A stretch of 64,000 nt of DNA, from contig NC_133401.1 of NCBI RefSeq assembly GCF_047511655.1, forward strand, positions 10,324,001 to 10,388,000, in the 5' to 3' direction. The notes under the pieces were generated by a model. That model was given only the letters and a program-made list of their open reading frames with translations. It had not been told where the DNA came from and made no database searches. The position numbers and the translations under genes are program-made. This document shows positions 54,705 to 64,000 of this stretch, one piece after another (position 1 is the first letter of the stretch; each line of letters starts with the position of its first letter). Source of the stretch: Castor canadensis (Eukaryota; Chordata; Mammalia; Rodentia; Castoridae).

Positions 54705-54790
54705 TTTGGAGGTTCAGTGCTGGGGACCGAACTCAGGGCCTCCAGCTTCCTAACCAAGCTGAGATCACAGGACCGCACCCCCAGCCCAGT
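54705..54790 (-). repeat. SINE fragment
   Basis: GTGCTGGGGACCGAACTCAG then CTGAGATCACAGGACCGCAC. Confidence 0.7.
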
Positions 54791-55004
54791 ATACAGCAAG
54801 GCTATTGGTTCATGTGTTCACTATTGTTGGATGTTAGGTACCCAAGGCTACCATGTAAGCTTGTAGGCCATGTACAAAATGTATGACATGTTGTGATTCG
54901 GGTGACTCTAACTGGTGTGTTTCATCGACCCTTTACTGTAAGATGGCCCACATTATTTTTCACTTTCAGAAAATAATGGATTTCCATTTGTCATTTTCTT
55001 CTTT

Positions 55005-55097
55005 GTTTTTTTTTTGGCAGCACTAGGGTTTGAACTCAGGACCTCATGCTGGAAGGCAGGCTCTCTACCATTTGAGCCACTCCATCACCCCTCATTT
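55005..55097 (-). repeat. tRNA/ID-like SINE
   Basis: GCACTAGGGTTTGAACTCAG through CCATTTGAGCCACTCCATC. Confidence 0.88.
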
Positions 55098-55620
55098 TTT
55101 TAATATATACATAATGTATGTCAATCATATTTACCTCCTATAACCTTCTGAGGTTTCCCACCCTCACCTGATGGTCCCCCCTTAGGAAAATGTCCTCTGT
55201 GACATCTGCGTCTTCTTGTTTTGTGATTTAAGTGCAGATTCCACATGTGAAGACAACACGGGACATTTTCTGTATTGTTTTGCTGAATGTGATGGTTTTT
55301 GGTTGTGTTATAATTGACGTCATAACGTCATCCATATTGTTTGCATGTAGAGCTCCCCTGTTCTCAGTGCTGTATTTTGAACTGTTTTTTACATTCCATG
55401 TTACTCTATGTGTTTACACTCACCAATTTTCTGCAATGCTAGCTCAAATTCAGGGCCTCGTGCATGCTAAGCAAGCCTTCTACCACTGAGCTATACGCCC
55501 CCATCCCTGAACCATTTTTGTTGGTCTTTATGGAATTTGTGGCTATTATAAGCAGTGTTGTATGAATCTGCTTGTAAATACATTTTGGTGAACACGTGTA
55601 AACATGTTTCTGATTTGTTT
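55098..55620 (-). repeat. Old L1 fragments with an ID-like SINE at 55433-55502
   Basis: The flanks resemble antisense old L1 3' sequence (ATTCCACATGTGAAGACAAC, GGCTATTATAAGCAGTGTTG). The SINE shows CAGGGCCTCGTGCATGCTAA and CTACCACTGAGCTATA. Confidence 0.55.
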
Positions 55621-55629
55621 GTTTTGTTT

Positions 55630-55790
55630 TGTTTTTAGGGCCTGGTTTCATGTTTACAATGCAGGCACCCTCCTCCTTCAGCCACACCTCCTGCTCTCTA
55701 TTTTCTTTTTTGAGTGATTCAATTTAAAATCATGTCTTTGCCCTTGCTAGCTAGGGGCTCCGCATGTGAGCCATGTCCTGGTTCTTGTAT
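55630..55790 (-). repeat. Probable degraded SINE
   Basis: GTTTACAATGCAGGCACCCT and GCATGTGAGCCATGTCCTGG suggest reverse SINE sequence; identity is weak. Confidence 0.4.
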
Positions 55791-55849
55791 GTTTCAATTT
55801 CTGTGGGTGTTTTCCTAGGGCCCAGACCTGGGAATTCCACCTTCCCCAA

Positions 55850-55990
55850 TGACTATACATACAGGTTGAGCACCTTTCATCTCAATATCTGAAATTCCTA
55901 CCAATTTAAAACGTTTGAGCACTAATATGACCACAAGTGGAAAATTCCACATCTGACCTCATGTGACAGGTCAAGGTCAGGATGCCATTG
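55850..55990. repeat. Ancient mammalian repeat, family uncertain
   Basis: ACAGGTTGAGCACCTTTCAT and GACCACAAGTGGAAAATTCC are phrases common in old mammalian interspersed repeats, perhaps DNA transposon-derived. I cannot name the family. Confidence 0.4.
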
Positions 55991-56029
55991 TGTCTGCGAT
56001 TAGCTGTGTACTTTTCGTTTTTAAATTTT

Positions 56030-56960
56030 TTCTTTTTTCAGCTGTGGACTTTTCTTGAAAGTTCTTTATCATGTTGAGGAATACCCTTCTATTTCTAGTT
56101 TATTGAATTTCTGTGTCTTGCAAGGTTTTAACATTTTGTCAAAAGCTTTTGCATGAATTGTTCATGAGGTTTTCCCTCCTGTGTTGTGGTAAATGGACTG
56201 TTATTTGTATGCTGCATCTTGGAATAAATTGCACTTGGTCAATGTCTATAATCCTTTATACATGGTCATATATTTGACTTGCTAAGATTTGGTTGAGAAT
56301 TTTGCATCTATATTTGTGTGGGACTTGGGTCTATTATGAAAGTACTTTCACTTTTGTAAGGACTTTATGACTGGACCTTTGATCTCTTAAAAAATCTTTG
56401 AAATTTCTTGTGATATCTTTGTTTACCTTTGGTACCAGTGTTATGTTGGACTCATAAAATGAGTTAGAATGCATTTCTTTCCTTCTATTTGTTTTTGAAA
56501 CTCGTGAGAAGTATTGGTGTTAATAAGTTGAATGTTTAATAGAATTCATCTTGTCCACAGCAAGTACTGGTTGATTGCTTACTTAATTTCTCTCCATGGT
56601 ACAGGTCTCTTCATACCTACAGTTCCTGTTTAGTCCATCTTGGCAGTCTATGTCTCATGGACTTTGTCCATTTCAAGCAGGTTATCTAATGTAGACTATA
56701 ATGTTAACTAATCTCTCATAATCATTTTTATTTCTGTAAGGTGGAGAGCATACCTGCCCTTTTGTTTCTGATTTTAGTAATTTTAGTCTATTTTTCTTAG
56801 TTAATCTATTTAGGTTTGTCAATGCTGTTCTCACAGAATCAGCTTTTTGTTTCCCTGAATTTCTGTATTTCATTTACATCTGCTATAGTCTTTATAATTT
56901 CTTTCTCACACTGACTTTGGTGTATGCTCTTTTTTGTATTGTAATGTAAACCTAGGTTAT
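56030..56960 (-). repeat. Old L1 ORF2 fragment
   Basis: Plus-strand phrases such as TTGGACTCATAAAATGAGTT and CAATGCTGTTCTCACAGAAT are the antisense of mid-ORF2. Highly diverged, many stops. Confidence 0.8.
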
Positions 56961-57052
56961 TGATTTGAGACCTGTCCAGAATAAATCATGGGTTTTTAAT
57001 CTTCGGAGGGGTTAAAGACAGCCTGTTTGTGATGGTGATCATTGACAGTTCC

Positions 57053-57302
57053 TGGCCATATACGGCAGCCTGCTTGGAGACGAGGCCCCGCTTTGCTGCC
57101 AAAGGTCTCCAATGGCGCTGTGCGCGTGAGCGTCAGGTTTCGTGAACGTGCACAAAAGCGGCCCCGCGAGAGCGCGCGCAGGAAAATAGCGTCTCTATGG
57201 ACGCGCGCGTACGTAAGCGTCTATGAGAGAGCGCGCACGTAAAAGCTTCTGTGTGACAGCGCGCTCCCGTCTATAATAAAGGGCGGTTGTGTGGAGCTCG
57301 TC
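57053..57302 (-). repeat. Third, partial CpG cassette
   Basis: Same orientation as arm 2 and matching about 42193-42508: start of the CpG segment, about three minisatellite units (GCGTCT at about 57189 and 57217, a variant near 57244) and the GGGCGGTTGTGTGGAGCTCG end. It lacks the part with the short ORF. Confidence 0.9.
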
Positions 57303-57733
57303 CCTTCATGGGAAGGTCTCAGAAAGGTTGAGTCACTGGAGGCTCCTTTGTCTTGGGGTTTTATAATGGGTTTATTTCCCGGTTGAAGGGAAGCCCACTG
57401 TGTCTCGGTGTTACCACTCCATTCATGGGGTGGACGCCTTTGCCAGCCAATCGGCATCATCCAGGGGGTTGCGCATGCTCCCCCTTTCTTTTCTGATTGG
57501 CTCTGAGGTCCCGCGCCCTGGCCGAGCCTCCTATCAGGGCATGGTCACATGCGTTCATGTGCCTCAGCAGTTTCAAGGCTTGAGTGAGCGTTTTCAAGAT
57601 TCCCCACTCCCCTCACCTGTTTCTCGTGTCTCTGTGTCCTTGGTGTATTTCCCTTGAGGTTCCCTTGTCCACATCAGCCTATTTTCTATCTCCTAACTCT
57701 CAGTCGTAGTTGCATGCCTCAGAATTTTGGTTA
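57303..57733 (-). repeat. LTR-like dispersed repeat, copy 3
   Basis: Duplicate of 44276-44700, cut at its left end by the junction with the CpG cassette. On the minus strand it has an AATAAA near 57369 and a TATAAAA near 57361. Confidence 0.5.
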
Positions 57734-57775
57734 GCACTTATGGATAAACTTTAATGGGGGGAAGGATTTTTATTT

Positions 57776-58050
57776 TTTTGGTGGTACTGGGATTTGAACT
57801 CAAGCCTGGTGCTTGCTAGGCAGACACTTTAGCACTTGAGCCTCGCCTTCAGCACTGAAGATGTTTTTTTGGTTCTAGGGATTTGAATTCAGGGTCTGAT
57901 GCTTACTGGGCAGGCACTGTACCACTTAAGCCAGCCCTTGTTTTTGAATCAGTGTCTCACTGTGTAGCCCAGACTGGTATCCAACTCTTGATCCTCCTGC
58001 CTCCACCTACCAGGTGCTGGGATTACAGGACTGCACCACCACACCACTGG
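57776..58050 (-). repeat. Two SINEs, duplicates of 44737-45012
   Basis: Same pair and order as in unit 1, with few substitutions. Confidence 0.9.
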
Positions 58051-58294
58051 CTTGGAAGGGAGGATTATCCACGAGTTAAGGCAGGGAGAAAGTGGGGGAT
58101 TCCAGGAATGAGTTGGGATTTTCCCAGAGTAGGGTTTCCCTCTTTTTTTGTCCTTATATGGAATTTTTGCATGTGTCACAGCATCAGATGTGTGAGGGGA
58201 GTAGGCAATTGTGCAAGGCTAATGACATAGAGATTTCATTAGTTTACAAACCAGCTGTCTGGGGTACTTTTGTTCTACACAGATAGAAATCATG

Positions 58295-58610
58295 GGTAGG
58301 GGCTGAGCTCAGTGACTCACAGCTGTAATCCCAGCTACTTGGGAGACGGGAGACAGGAGGATTATAGTTTGAGGCCAGTCTGGGCAAAAAAGAAGACTCT
58401 ATCTCAAAGAGTAAGCCAGGCAGTGGTGGCACACATCTATAATCCCACAACTGTGTGGGAGGTGTAGGTAGGAGGATTGTGGTTTGAGGCTACCTCGAGC
58501 AAAAAAGCATGAAATACTATCTGAAAAATAAGGCAGAAAAGGGCTGAGGGCATGGCTCAAATGGTAGAGTACTTGCCTAGCAAGTGAGAATCCCCAATAC
58601 CAAAAAAACA
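58295..58610 (+). repeat. Trimeric SINE, duplicate of 45255-45580
   Basis: Differs by small changes, for example a four-base loss near 58391. Confidence 0.88.
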
Positions 58611-58687
58611 AAATAAACAAAAACATGAGTAGATGAAGAGGAGCTTCTGCAATTACTCCAGTCCCTTGGCTGCTGTTTGCAAGTGGT

Positions 58688-58783
58688 ATAGGGTTGGCGG
58701 AGTGGCTCAAGTGGTAGAGTGTCTGCCTAGCAAGCATGAGGCCCTGAGTTCAAACCCCAGTGTTGCAAAAAACAAAACCAGAA
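58688..58783 (+). repeat. tRNA/ID-like SINE, duplicate of 45650-45745
   Basis: Appears identical to the unit 1 copy across the tRNA-like part. Confidence 0.92.
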
Positions 58784-59174
58784 AACAACAGCAGGTGGTG
58801 GAGTGGATGGCAGTGGGCAGTGGCAGTCAGTCCTGTGGGGGAGGCCACTGACAGCCAAGGCCATAAGTGCTACAGTTCTTTTGTGCCCCTAGCAGGGAGC
58901 TGGGGTGGAGGGGTCTCTCTGCCAGCTGATCTTAACAAGCCACTCTGATTTTCACTTTCACCCTCTCCCACAGTCAATTTCACTTTCACCACTCTGCTGT
59001 CAACTCCTGTCAGTTTCACTCTGCCAATCAGTTGTGACTGACTGTTCCCCTTGGGGACCCCTCACTCTACTAATAAGACTTCTGCTACTGTGGGGGCTGC
59101 TTGCTGGCCTCACTTTTGTCTTGCTACTGGGGCAGCTTCCTTCCTGCCACTGTGGCTTCTTCTCTTCTTTTTCT

Positions 59175-59643
59175 TCATATTACCACCTCAGCAAAGGTTG
59201 ACAAGACTACTTGAGTGGAAGCCTTTATTGAGATCTGATGAACACCACTGAGGATAGCAAGGAGGGCATCTCTCACCTGCTCAGGAAGTGAGGTGAGCAG
59301 CCTGCTCATATAGCCAGAAGGGGGTGGGAACAAGGATGTCTGCAGCAATCACCAATCACAGCAGTCTCTTATGCAATGAGGACTGTGTTCACATCAATCA
59401 CAGGTTTTCTGTGGGTCACAGTGCTCCCCCTCACCCCCTCTGATCTGGGTAGACAGTTGGTGTTTTGTTGGGGCAGTGCCTTCTGGAGCAGGAGTGATGC
59501 TTTGGGTGTTGGCATAAGGGCTGCTGTGCTGCTTAGTTTGGCTGTCCTTTGCTCAATGCAGCCAGGGCCCCAGAGAAGAGTCTGGCAGCTGTCAGTTAGG
59601 GAATTAAGTCTCCCCAGCCCTCAATATCTCAGCACATTTAAAT
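59175..59643 (-). promoter_or_regulatory. LTR-like promoter and poly(A) unit, copy 2
   Basis: Same order as in copy 1, but the TATA box reads TATATGAG (plus CTCATATA near 59306), the octamer-type site has lost one base, and a 34-bp piece near 59414-59450 is present that copy 1 lacks. AATAAA on the minus strand is at 59224-59229. Confidence 0.5.
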
Positions 59644-59759
59644 ACCCTCTTTCTCTGTCTTGCCTCCTCCTTACTTGAAGCAGAAGTCCAGACCCAGCAT
59701 CAGTCAGCACCATGGACAGTACCATGCAGGAAACCAGGTCTGGGCGACTTTGGCATCAA

Positions 59760-61480
59760 AGACAGCATTGACCAAATGTTGGTGAGGATGTGGGGGAAAA
59801 GGAACGGTCATACGCTGCTGGTGGGAATGTAAATTAGTACAGCCACTATGGACAACAGTAGGGAGCCTCCTCAAGAACCTAAAAATAGAACTGCCATTTG
59901 TTTCAGCAATTCCACTCCTAATGATACACTGGAAAGAATGTAAGTCAGGATACAATAAAGGAACTTGCACACCCATGTTTATTGCAGCACTAGTCACAAT
60001 AGCCAAGCTAAGGAAATAGCCAAGATGCCCCACAACTGACGAATACATTAAGAAAATGTGGTATATGAATACAATGGAATCTTATTCAGCCATACAGAAG
60101 AATGAAATTTTGTGTTTCGCTTTAAATGGATGGAAAACATCATCTTAAGAGAAGTTAGCCAGGTTCAAAAGACAAAGGCTGCATGTTTTCTCTCATATGT
60201 GGAAGATAGAGCCAATACAAATACAAGCAATATTCTATAAACATGTAAATATATACAGAGCATGTATCCAAAAGTGGGACTATTAGAGGAGCCCAAGGGG
60301 GAGGAAAAGAAGGAAAGAAAGATAATGAATAATTATGAAATACATCACATCAGTGCAGGAACAAGACACAATGAAACACACTGAAAACTGTCAAATAGGA
60401 TAGGGAAAAGGGCAAAGAAGTGCAGTGCAGGGGGGCTTTACACAGACTTAAGCACAATGCATGTACGGTTAAAATATCAAGGAAAAATCCCACCGAATGA
60501 TAAACAGACACCCAAACAATGAAGGACAAGAAAGGAAAAACAGGTTATGCTAAGGGGAGGGCATATAATGGGGAGGTGGGTAAAAGAAAGTAAAGACGGT
60601 GAGTATGTTTGCTGTACATTTCAGAATGAATATGAAATTTTTAAACCTGTTGAAATCACCATAAGAAGTGAACTAAGATAGAAAGAAGAAAAATGGTGGG
60701 GCTGAACCAGTTTGGGTTATAATGCATATATACAGGGAAATGTCATAATGGAACTCCCTGTATAGCCATATTAAACAAGAATGTCTCTTTTTAAAACTGA
60801 AGAGCAGGAATGTAAATCAGGTCCTGTCTGGGGGTTGGTACCAGCAGGAGTGGGGAGGATGTAAGGAAAGGGTGTGGGAGGTGAATATGGTGGAAATATC
60901 ACATACTCAAATATGAAAATGGAAAATGAGACCTGTTCAAACTATTCCAGGAATGAGGGGAGGAGGATAAAGAATAGTGATGGACACCTAAAAAACTAGA
61001 TAGCATTTGTTGCCCTCAATGCAGAGAAACTAAAGCAGATACCTTAAAGCAACTGAGGCCAATAGGAGAAGGGGACCAGGAACTAGAGAAAAGGTTAGAT
61101 CAAAAGGAATTAACCTAGAAGGTAACACACATGCACAGGAAATCAATGTGAGTCAATGCCCTGTATAGCTATCCTTATCTCAACCAGCAAAAACCCTTGT
61201 TCCTTCCTATTATTGCTTTTACTCTCTCTTCAACAAAATTAGAGATAAGGGCAAAATAGTTTCTGCTGGGTAGAGAGGGGGTGGGGGGAAAAGAGAGAGG
61301 GTGGGGGGAAGGCGGGGAAGGGGAGAGAAATGACCCAAACATTGTACGCACATATGAATAAAAAAAATTAAAAAAAAGAATAGTGATGGAGGGGGTGAAT
61401 TTAACTAAGACAAAATGTATGCCCTTTTCTAAGTGTCACGATGTATCTCCAGTATAATAATAATATGATAATAAAAAAGG
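59760..61480 (+). repeat. Older L1 3' end, unit 2 copy, with nested insertion
   Basis: ORF2 C-terminal remnant and older 3'UTR. Interrupted at 60985-61374 by a young L1 and resuming to an end near 61480 with GATAATAAAAAAGG. Confidence 0.88.
60985..61374 (+). mobile_element. Young L1, about 390 bp of 3' end, with 16-bp TSD
   Basis: AAAGAATAGTGATGGA lies at 60969-60984 and 61375-61390. The insert matches the L1-A 3'UTR including the G-rich tract and ATGAATAAAAAAA tail. The left junction is shared with unit 1, so the insertion came before the duplication. Confidence 0.93.
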
Positions 61481-62034
61481 TGAGGATGGAGAAGTAGAGA
61501 GAAAATATCTCGAAATGTATGTTCACATCCATAAGAAGGCAGGTACCTTCTGGGTTTTTTCACATTTTTATTCTCAGGGTGCAGCCAGTGTTTAAATACT
61601 GTCTAGACTGAAAGTAATGGATAACATGGAAGTATATGTGTGTTGTGAAATGAAATATTTGCAACTCATCCTCACTGGTAAAATATTAAAACACATAATT
61701 TCATTTAATGGACATTCATATCTGAAATTGACAAAGATTATTTACAAAAAAGTCTTCAGAATAAAAAAAAGGACAACATCGTCTCAGAATAGAACTTACT
61801 CTTTTTTGGCCTTGCCACAGACTGGGAAGAGCTTACAATCTTTGAGGAAGGAAGGATTTAGGCTCCAGCAATAATTTATTACTTGAGAAAAGCCCTGTTT
61901 TCTGGGAACAACTCAGGATTGAGGGGAATTGAGAAATATGTTGGGTAAGTTCTCAGAGGCATTTAAAAGATTTTCTTTGTGTTGAACATTGGCTGCTGGA
62001 CTTCCTATCTCACATCTTTGTATTTTGATGTCTT
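61481..62034. other. Sequence present only in unit 2, nothing recognised
   Basis: A/T-rich. The 85-codon frame at 61617-61874 has no recognisable domain. Confidence 0.4.
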
Positions 62035-62195
62035 TTTTTTTGGCAGCATGGAGTTTGAACTCAGGACCTCATGCTTGCTAAGCAGGTGCTCTACCACTTG
62101 AGCCACTGATTTTTTTGATAGTACTGGGGTTTGAACTCAAGGGCTTCCTGCTTGCTAGGCTAGTACTCTACTGCTTGAGCCACACCTCCGGCTCC
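62035..62195 (-). repeat. Two tRNA/ID-like SINEs in tandem
   Basis: GGAGTTTGAACTCAGGACCT through CCACTTGAGCCACTG, then AGTACTGGGGTTTGAACTCA through CTGCTTGAGCCACACC. Confidence 0.88.
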
Positions 62196-62600
62196 CTAGC
62201 TCATATATTTGTATCTGAGACATAAGTACTGAACATTGTGACCACAGGCAGTAAAAAGGTGATTTCCCAAAGGTCTATGGGAAGTGGACTGAGTCAACAA
62301 GCCTTATCCAAGGAAGTGCAATTGTTGTGCATGTCTAAAAAGGCCCCCATGTAGGGTTGTATGGGCATCACTAAGGTAAGATGGCCACCAGCTAAGGTGC
62401 AGGGCAAAATGAAGTCTAACTCATGCCCCTCTCAGCCATTCATGGGTTCCATGAATCCACTTAGAGCAAGAATTACCTAATGCCCCAAAAAACAAATTGT
62501 AGGCTAGTGATGAGGCTCCATTTTCTGTGATTAAAGTACAGAAGTGACTAAGAAAGAGACAGGAAGATGTAGGGGGAGGTTGTACCCACTCAGAACCCAG
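62196..62600. other. Unit 2-only host sequence
   Basis: No gene recognised. The end of this piece is the point where unit 1 resumes (about 48818). Confidence 0.4.
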
Positions 62601-62681
62601 GAGTTTAGCATCCATGAGGAAAGGGCAGATGTATATCAACAACTGTGTGCTGGTCCCTTGGAGAATTTGTCACACAATTCT

Positions 62682-62766
62682 TTGTGGTACTGAGGTTTTG
62701 AACTCAGAGCCTTGGACTTACTGGGCAAGTGCTGTACCACTTGAACCATACTGCCAGGCTTACCTT
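62682..62766 (-). repeat. tRNA/ID-like SINE, duplicate of 48900-48982
   Basis: Same sequence with few changes. Confidence 0.87.
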
Positions 62767-63416
62767 GAAGTATTTGGAAGTCAGGTTGGAGGAGAGGGAA
62801 AAAAAGAAGGATGACTATTAGTAAGGTTAGATTTGAACAAACTGTGGCAGTGGACAAGGTGGGAGAGGGGAACAATGATGAGAATTCATGCCAAGATAGT
62901 CCTCACAGACACAAAGGCTGCTTCACAGGGCTTCCTTCAATCCACCTTGATTCAGTTTCTAGACTTCTCTTAGGTGATTCTGCAGATTTGCTAAGGAGCA
63001 GAAGAAGAGTCCCTCTGGAGGGAAAGGGCTGTCATTCTGCCACATTGGCAGAAATTCAAAGAAGCTGCTCATGGAAGGGGAAGCCCATTGCTCCAGAGAA
63101 AAATTTCCAAAGAGAATGAGAGATATGTGTCTGCTGGTTTTCAGAAATGGTTTGGACCAGTGACTGCTATACAACTCCAGTTCCCTCCTCTGAAAATAGG
63201 CTTGTTAGTTGCACTTGGTCCTATGTCTGTTTCAGTGCTGTATTTGGGGGAGTATTGGCCAGGGAACGTGTGTCTTTGGCACATATTGAGAAGATCTGCA
63301 TGTACCTGAGCATTGATGCTCAATTCACCTGATGAACAAGTTTGGATTTAGAGGGTGAGATTCTTGACTTCAATCCAAAACCTGTTACTATACAGGTATT
63401 ACATGTGGGAGTTATT
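62767..63416. other. Duplicated host sequence
   Basis: Matches 48983-49631. No gene recognised. Confidence 0.4.
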
Positions 63417-63540
63417 TTTTTGTTTTGAGACAAGGTCTTGCTATGTAGTTCAGCTGCCCTTGAACTTGTGATCCTCCTGCCTTAGCCCCCAGAGTGGTGG
63501 GATTACAGGTGTATAGCACCAGGCCCAGCCATTGGTGACT
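63417..63540 (-). repeat. B1-like SINE, duplicate of 49632-49756
   Basis: The T run at its start is shorter than in unit 1. Confidence 0.9.
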
Positions 63541-63929
63541 ACTTTAGAGTAGGTTGGTGTTTTGGTATGTGGTAAAAGTAAAGTCATGGAGGCCAGAGGC
63601 TAGTCCCCAAGGAGGCCTGCTCCCAGGAATCACAGTAAAATGTGCCCATATGTAGTCCCCTCCCCTTGAAATGGAATGTGTCTCTGACCCACATGGGACA
63701 ATAGAATGGGGCATAAGGACACTGCACGATTCGTGTGTGTGTTTGTGTCCAATAAAACATATTGACAAAAAGCTACTGTAGTCTGCCCACCTAGGATGTG
63801 CAGTAAGGTCCTTGTGACTGATGCTCCAGGGCGGAAAAAGTAAATGTCATGAGTGTTTGTGTGGACACCAGCACTGTGACCATTGAATGGATGACTCTCA
63901 AAGCTTGGTCCTTTGCCTTCTTGCACCTT
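63541..63929. other. Duplicated host sequence
   Basis: Matches 49757-50157, with a shorter GT repeat and a four-base loss near 63642. No gene recognised. Confidence 0.4.
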
Positions 63930-64000
63930 TTTTTTTGGTGGTACTAGGGTTTGAACTCAGGGCCTTGTGCTTGCTAGGCAGGCACTCTATCTCTTGAGCC
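63930..64000 (-). repeat. tRNA/ID-like SINE, cut by the window end
   Basis: Duplicate of 50158-50245. Confidence 0.88.

Larger units (their letters stand above)
39012..56975 (+). repeat. Direct segmental duplication, unit 1
   Basis: Sequence from about 39012 to at least 50245 recurs in the same order and orientation from 56976 to the window end. The pairs are 39012-39092/56976-57054, 42193-42508/57053-57302, 44276-46552/57303-59643, 47163-48815/59645-61300 and 48818-50245/62600-64000. If the repeat is a true tandem, unit 1 is about 18 kb and ends where unit 2 begins. The right part of unit 1 (50246-56975) has no partner inside the window, so its membership is inferred. Confidence 0.7.
56976..64000 (+). 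repeat. Direct segmental duplication, unit 2 (continues past the window)
   Basis: Collinear with unit 1 from 39012 onward, with about 3.1 kb (39093-42192) and 1.8 kb (42509-44275) of unit 1 missing at 57053 and 57302, 0.6 kb missing at 59643, and 1.3 kb (about 61300-62600) that unit 1 lacks. Identity in the matched parts looks high. Confidence 0.85.

Noticed and set aside
1-64000. CRISPR arrays, bacterial operons or phage genes
   Set aside because: No direct-repeat/spacer pattern occurs; SINEs, L1 with TSDs, introns and a processed pseudogene show vertebrate nuclear DNA.

Overview
The window looks like mammalian nuclear DNA from a rodent. It is dominated by retrotransposons: four related young L1 elements or fragments, several much older L1 fragments on both strands, and dozens of SINEs. 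The SINEs are built from a 7SL/B1-like part and a tRNA (ID-like) part, alone or joined. That combination points to a rodent outside the mouse/rat group; a beaver-type (castorimorph) genome is my best guess, from repeat style only. I see no complete host protein-coding gene.

Layout. 1-1236: host sequence. 1250-8291: L1-A, bounded by a 13-bp target-site duplication (TSD), with an open ORF1 and an ORF2 broken by one stop and one frameshift. 8305-14178: SINE-rich host DNA with an intact-looking terminal galectin exon at 12339-12452 (+). 14193-24791: a 10.6-kb block bounded by a 14-bp TSD, made of full-length L1-B, a 5'-truncated L1-B2 and about 100 bp of non-L1 tail. 24806-29050: old L1 and SINE remnants. 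29052-34335: L1-C, 3'-truncated. 34336-35238: CpG-rich cassette with a 30-bp minisatellite, repeated in inverted orientation at 41869-42760 and in part at 57053-57302. 35994-36553: RPS24 processed pseudogene inside an LTR-like repeat. 39012 to the end: a large direct duplication, with unit 1 at about 39012-56975 and unit 2 at 56976 to beyond the window, unit 2 carrying internal deletions. Unit 1 holds, on the minus strand, exons 3 and 4 of a galectin pseudogene (53541-53745 and 52093-52204).

How it fits together. The two galectin exon-4 copies lie in one inverted duplication (12238-13230 versus about 51345-52290) that also carries the same B1 SINE and purine tract. The window therefore probably samples a decayed, rearranged galectin cluster related to the CLC/LGALS13/14/16 group. 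Retrotransposition and inverted and tandem segmental duplication explain most of the sequence. No operon-like or pathway-level organisation exists here.
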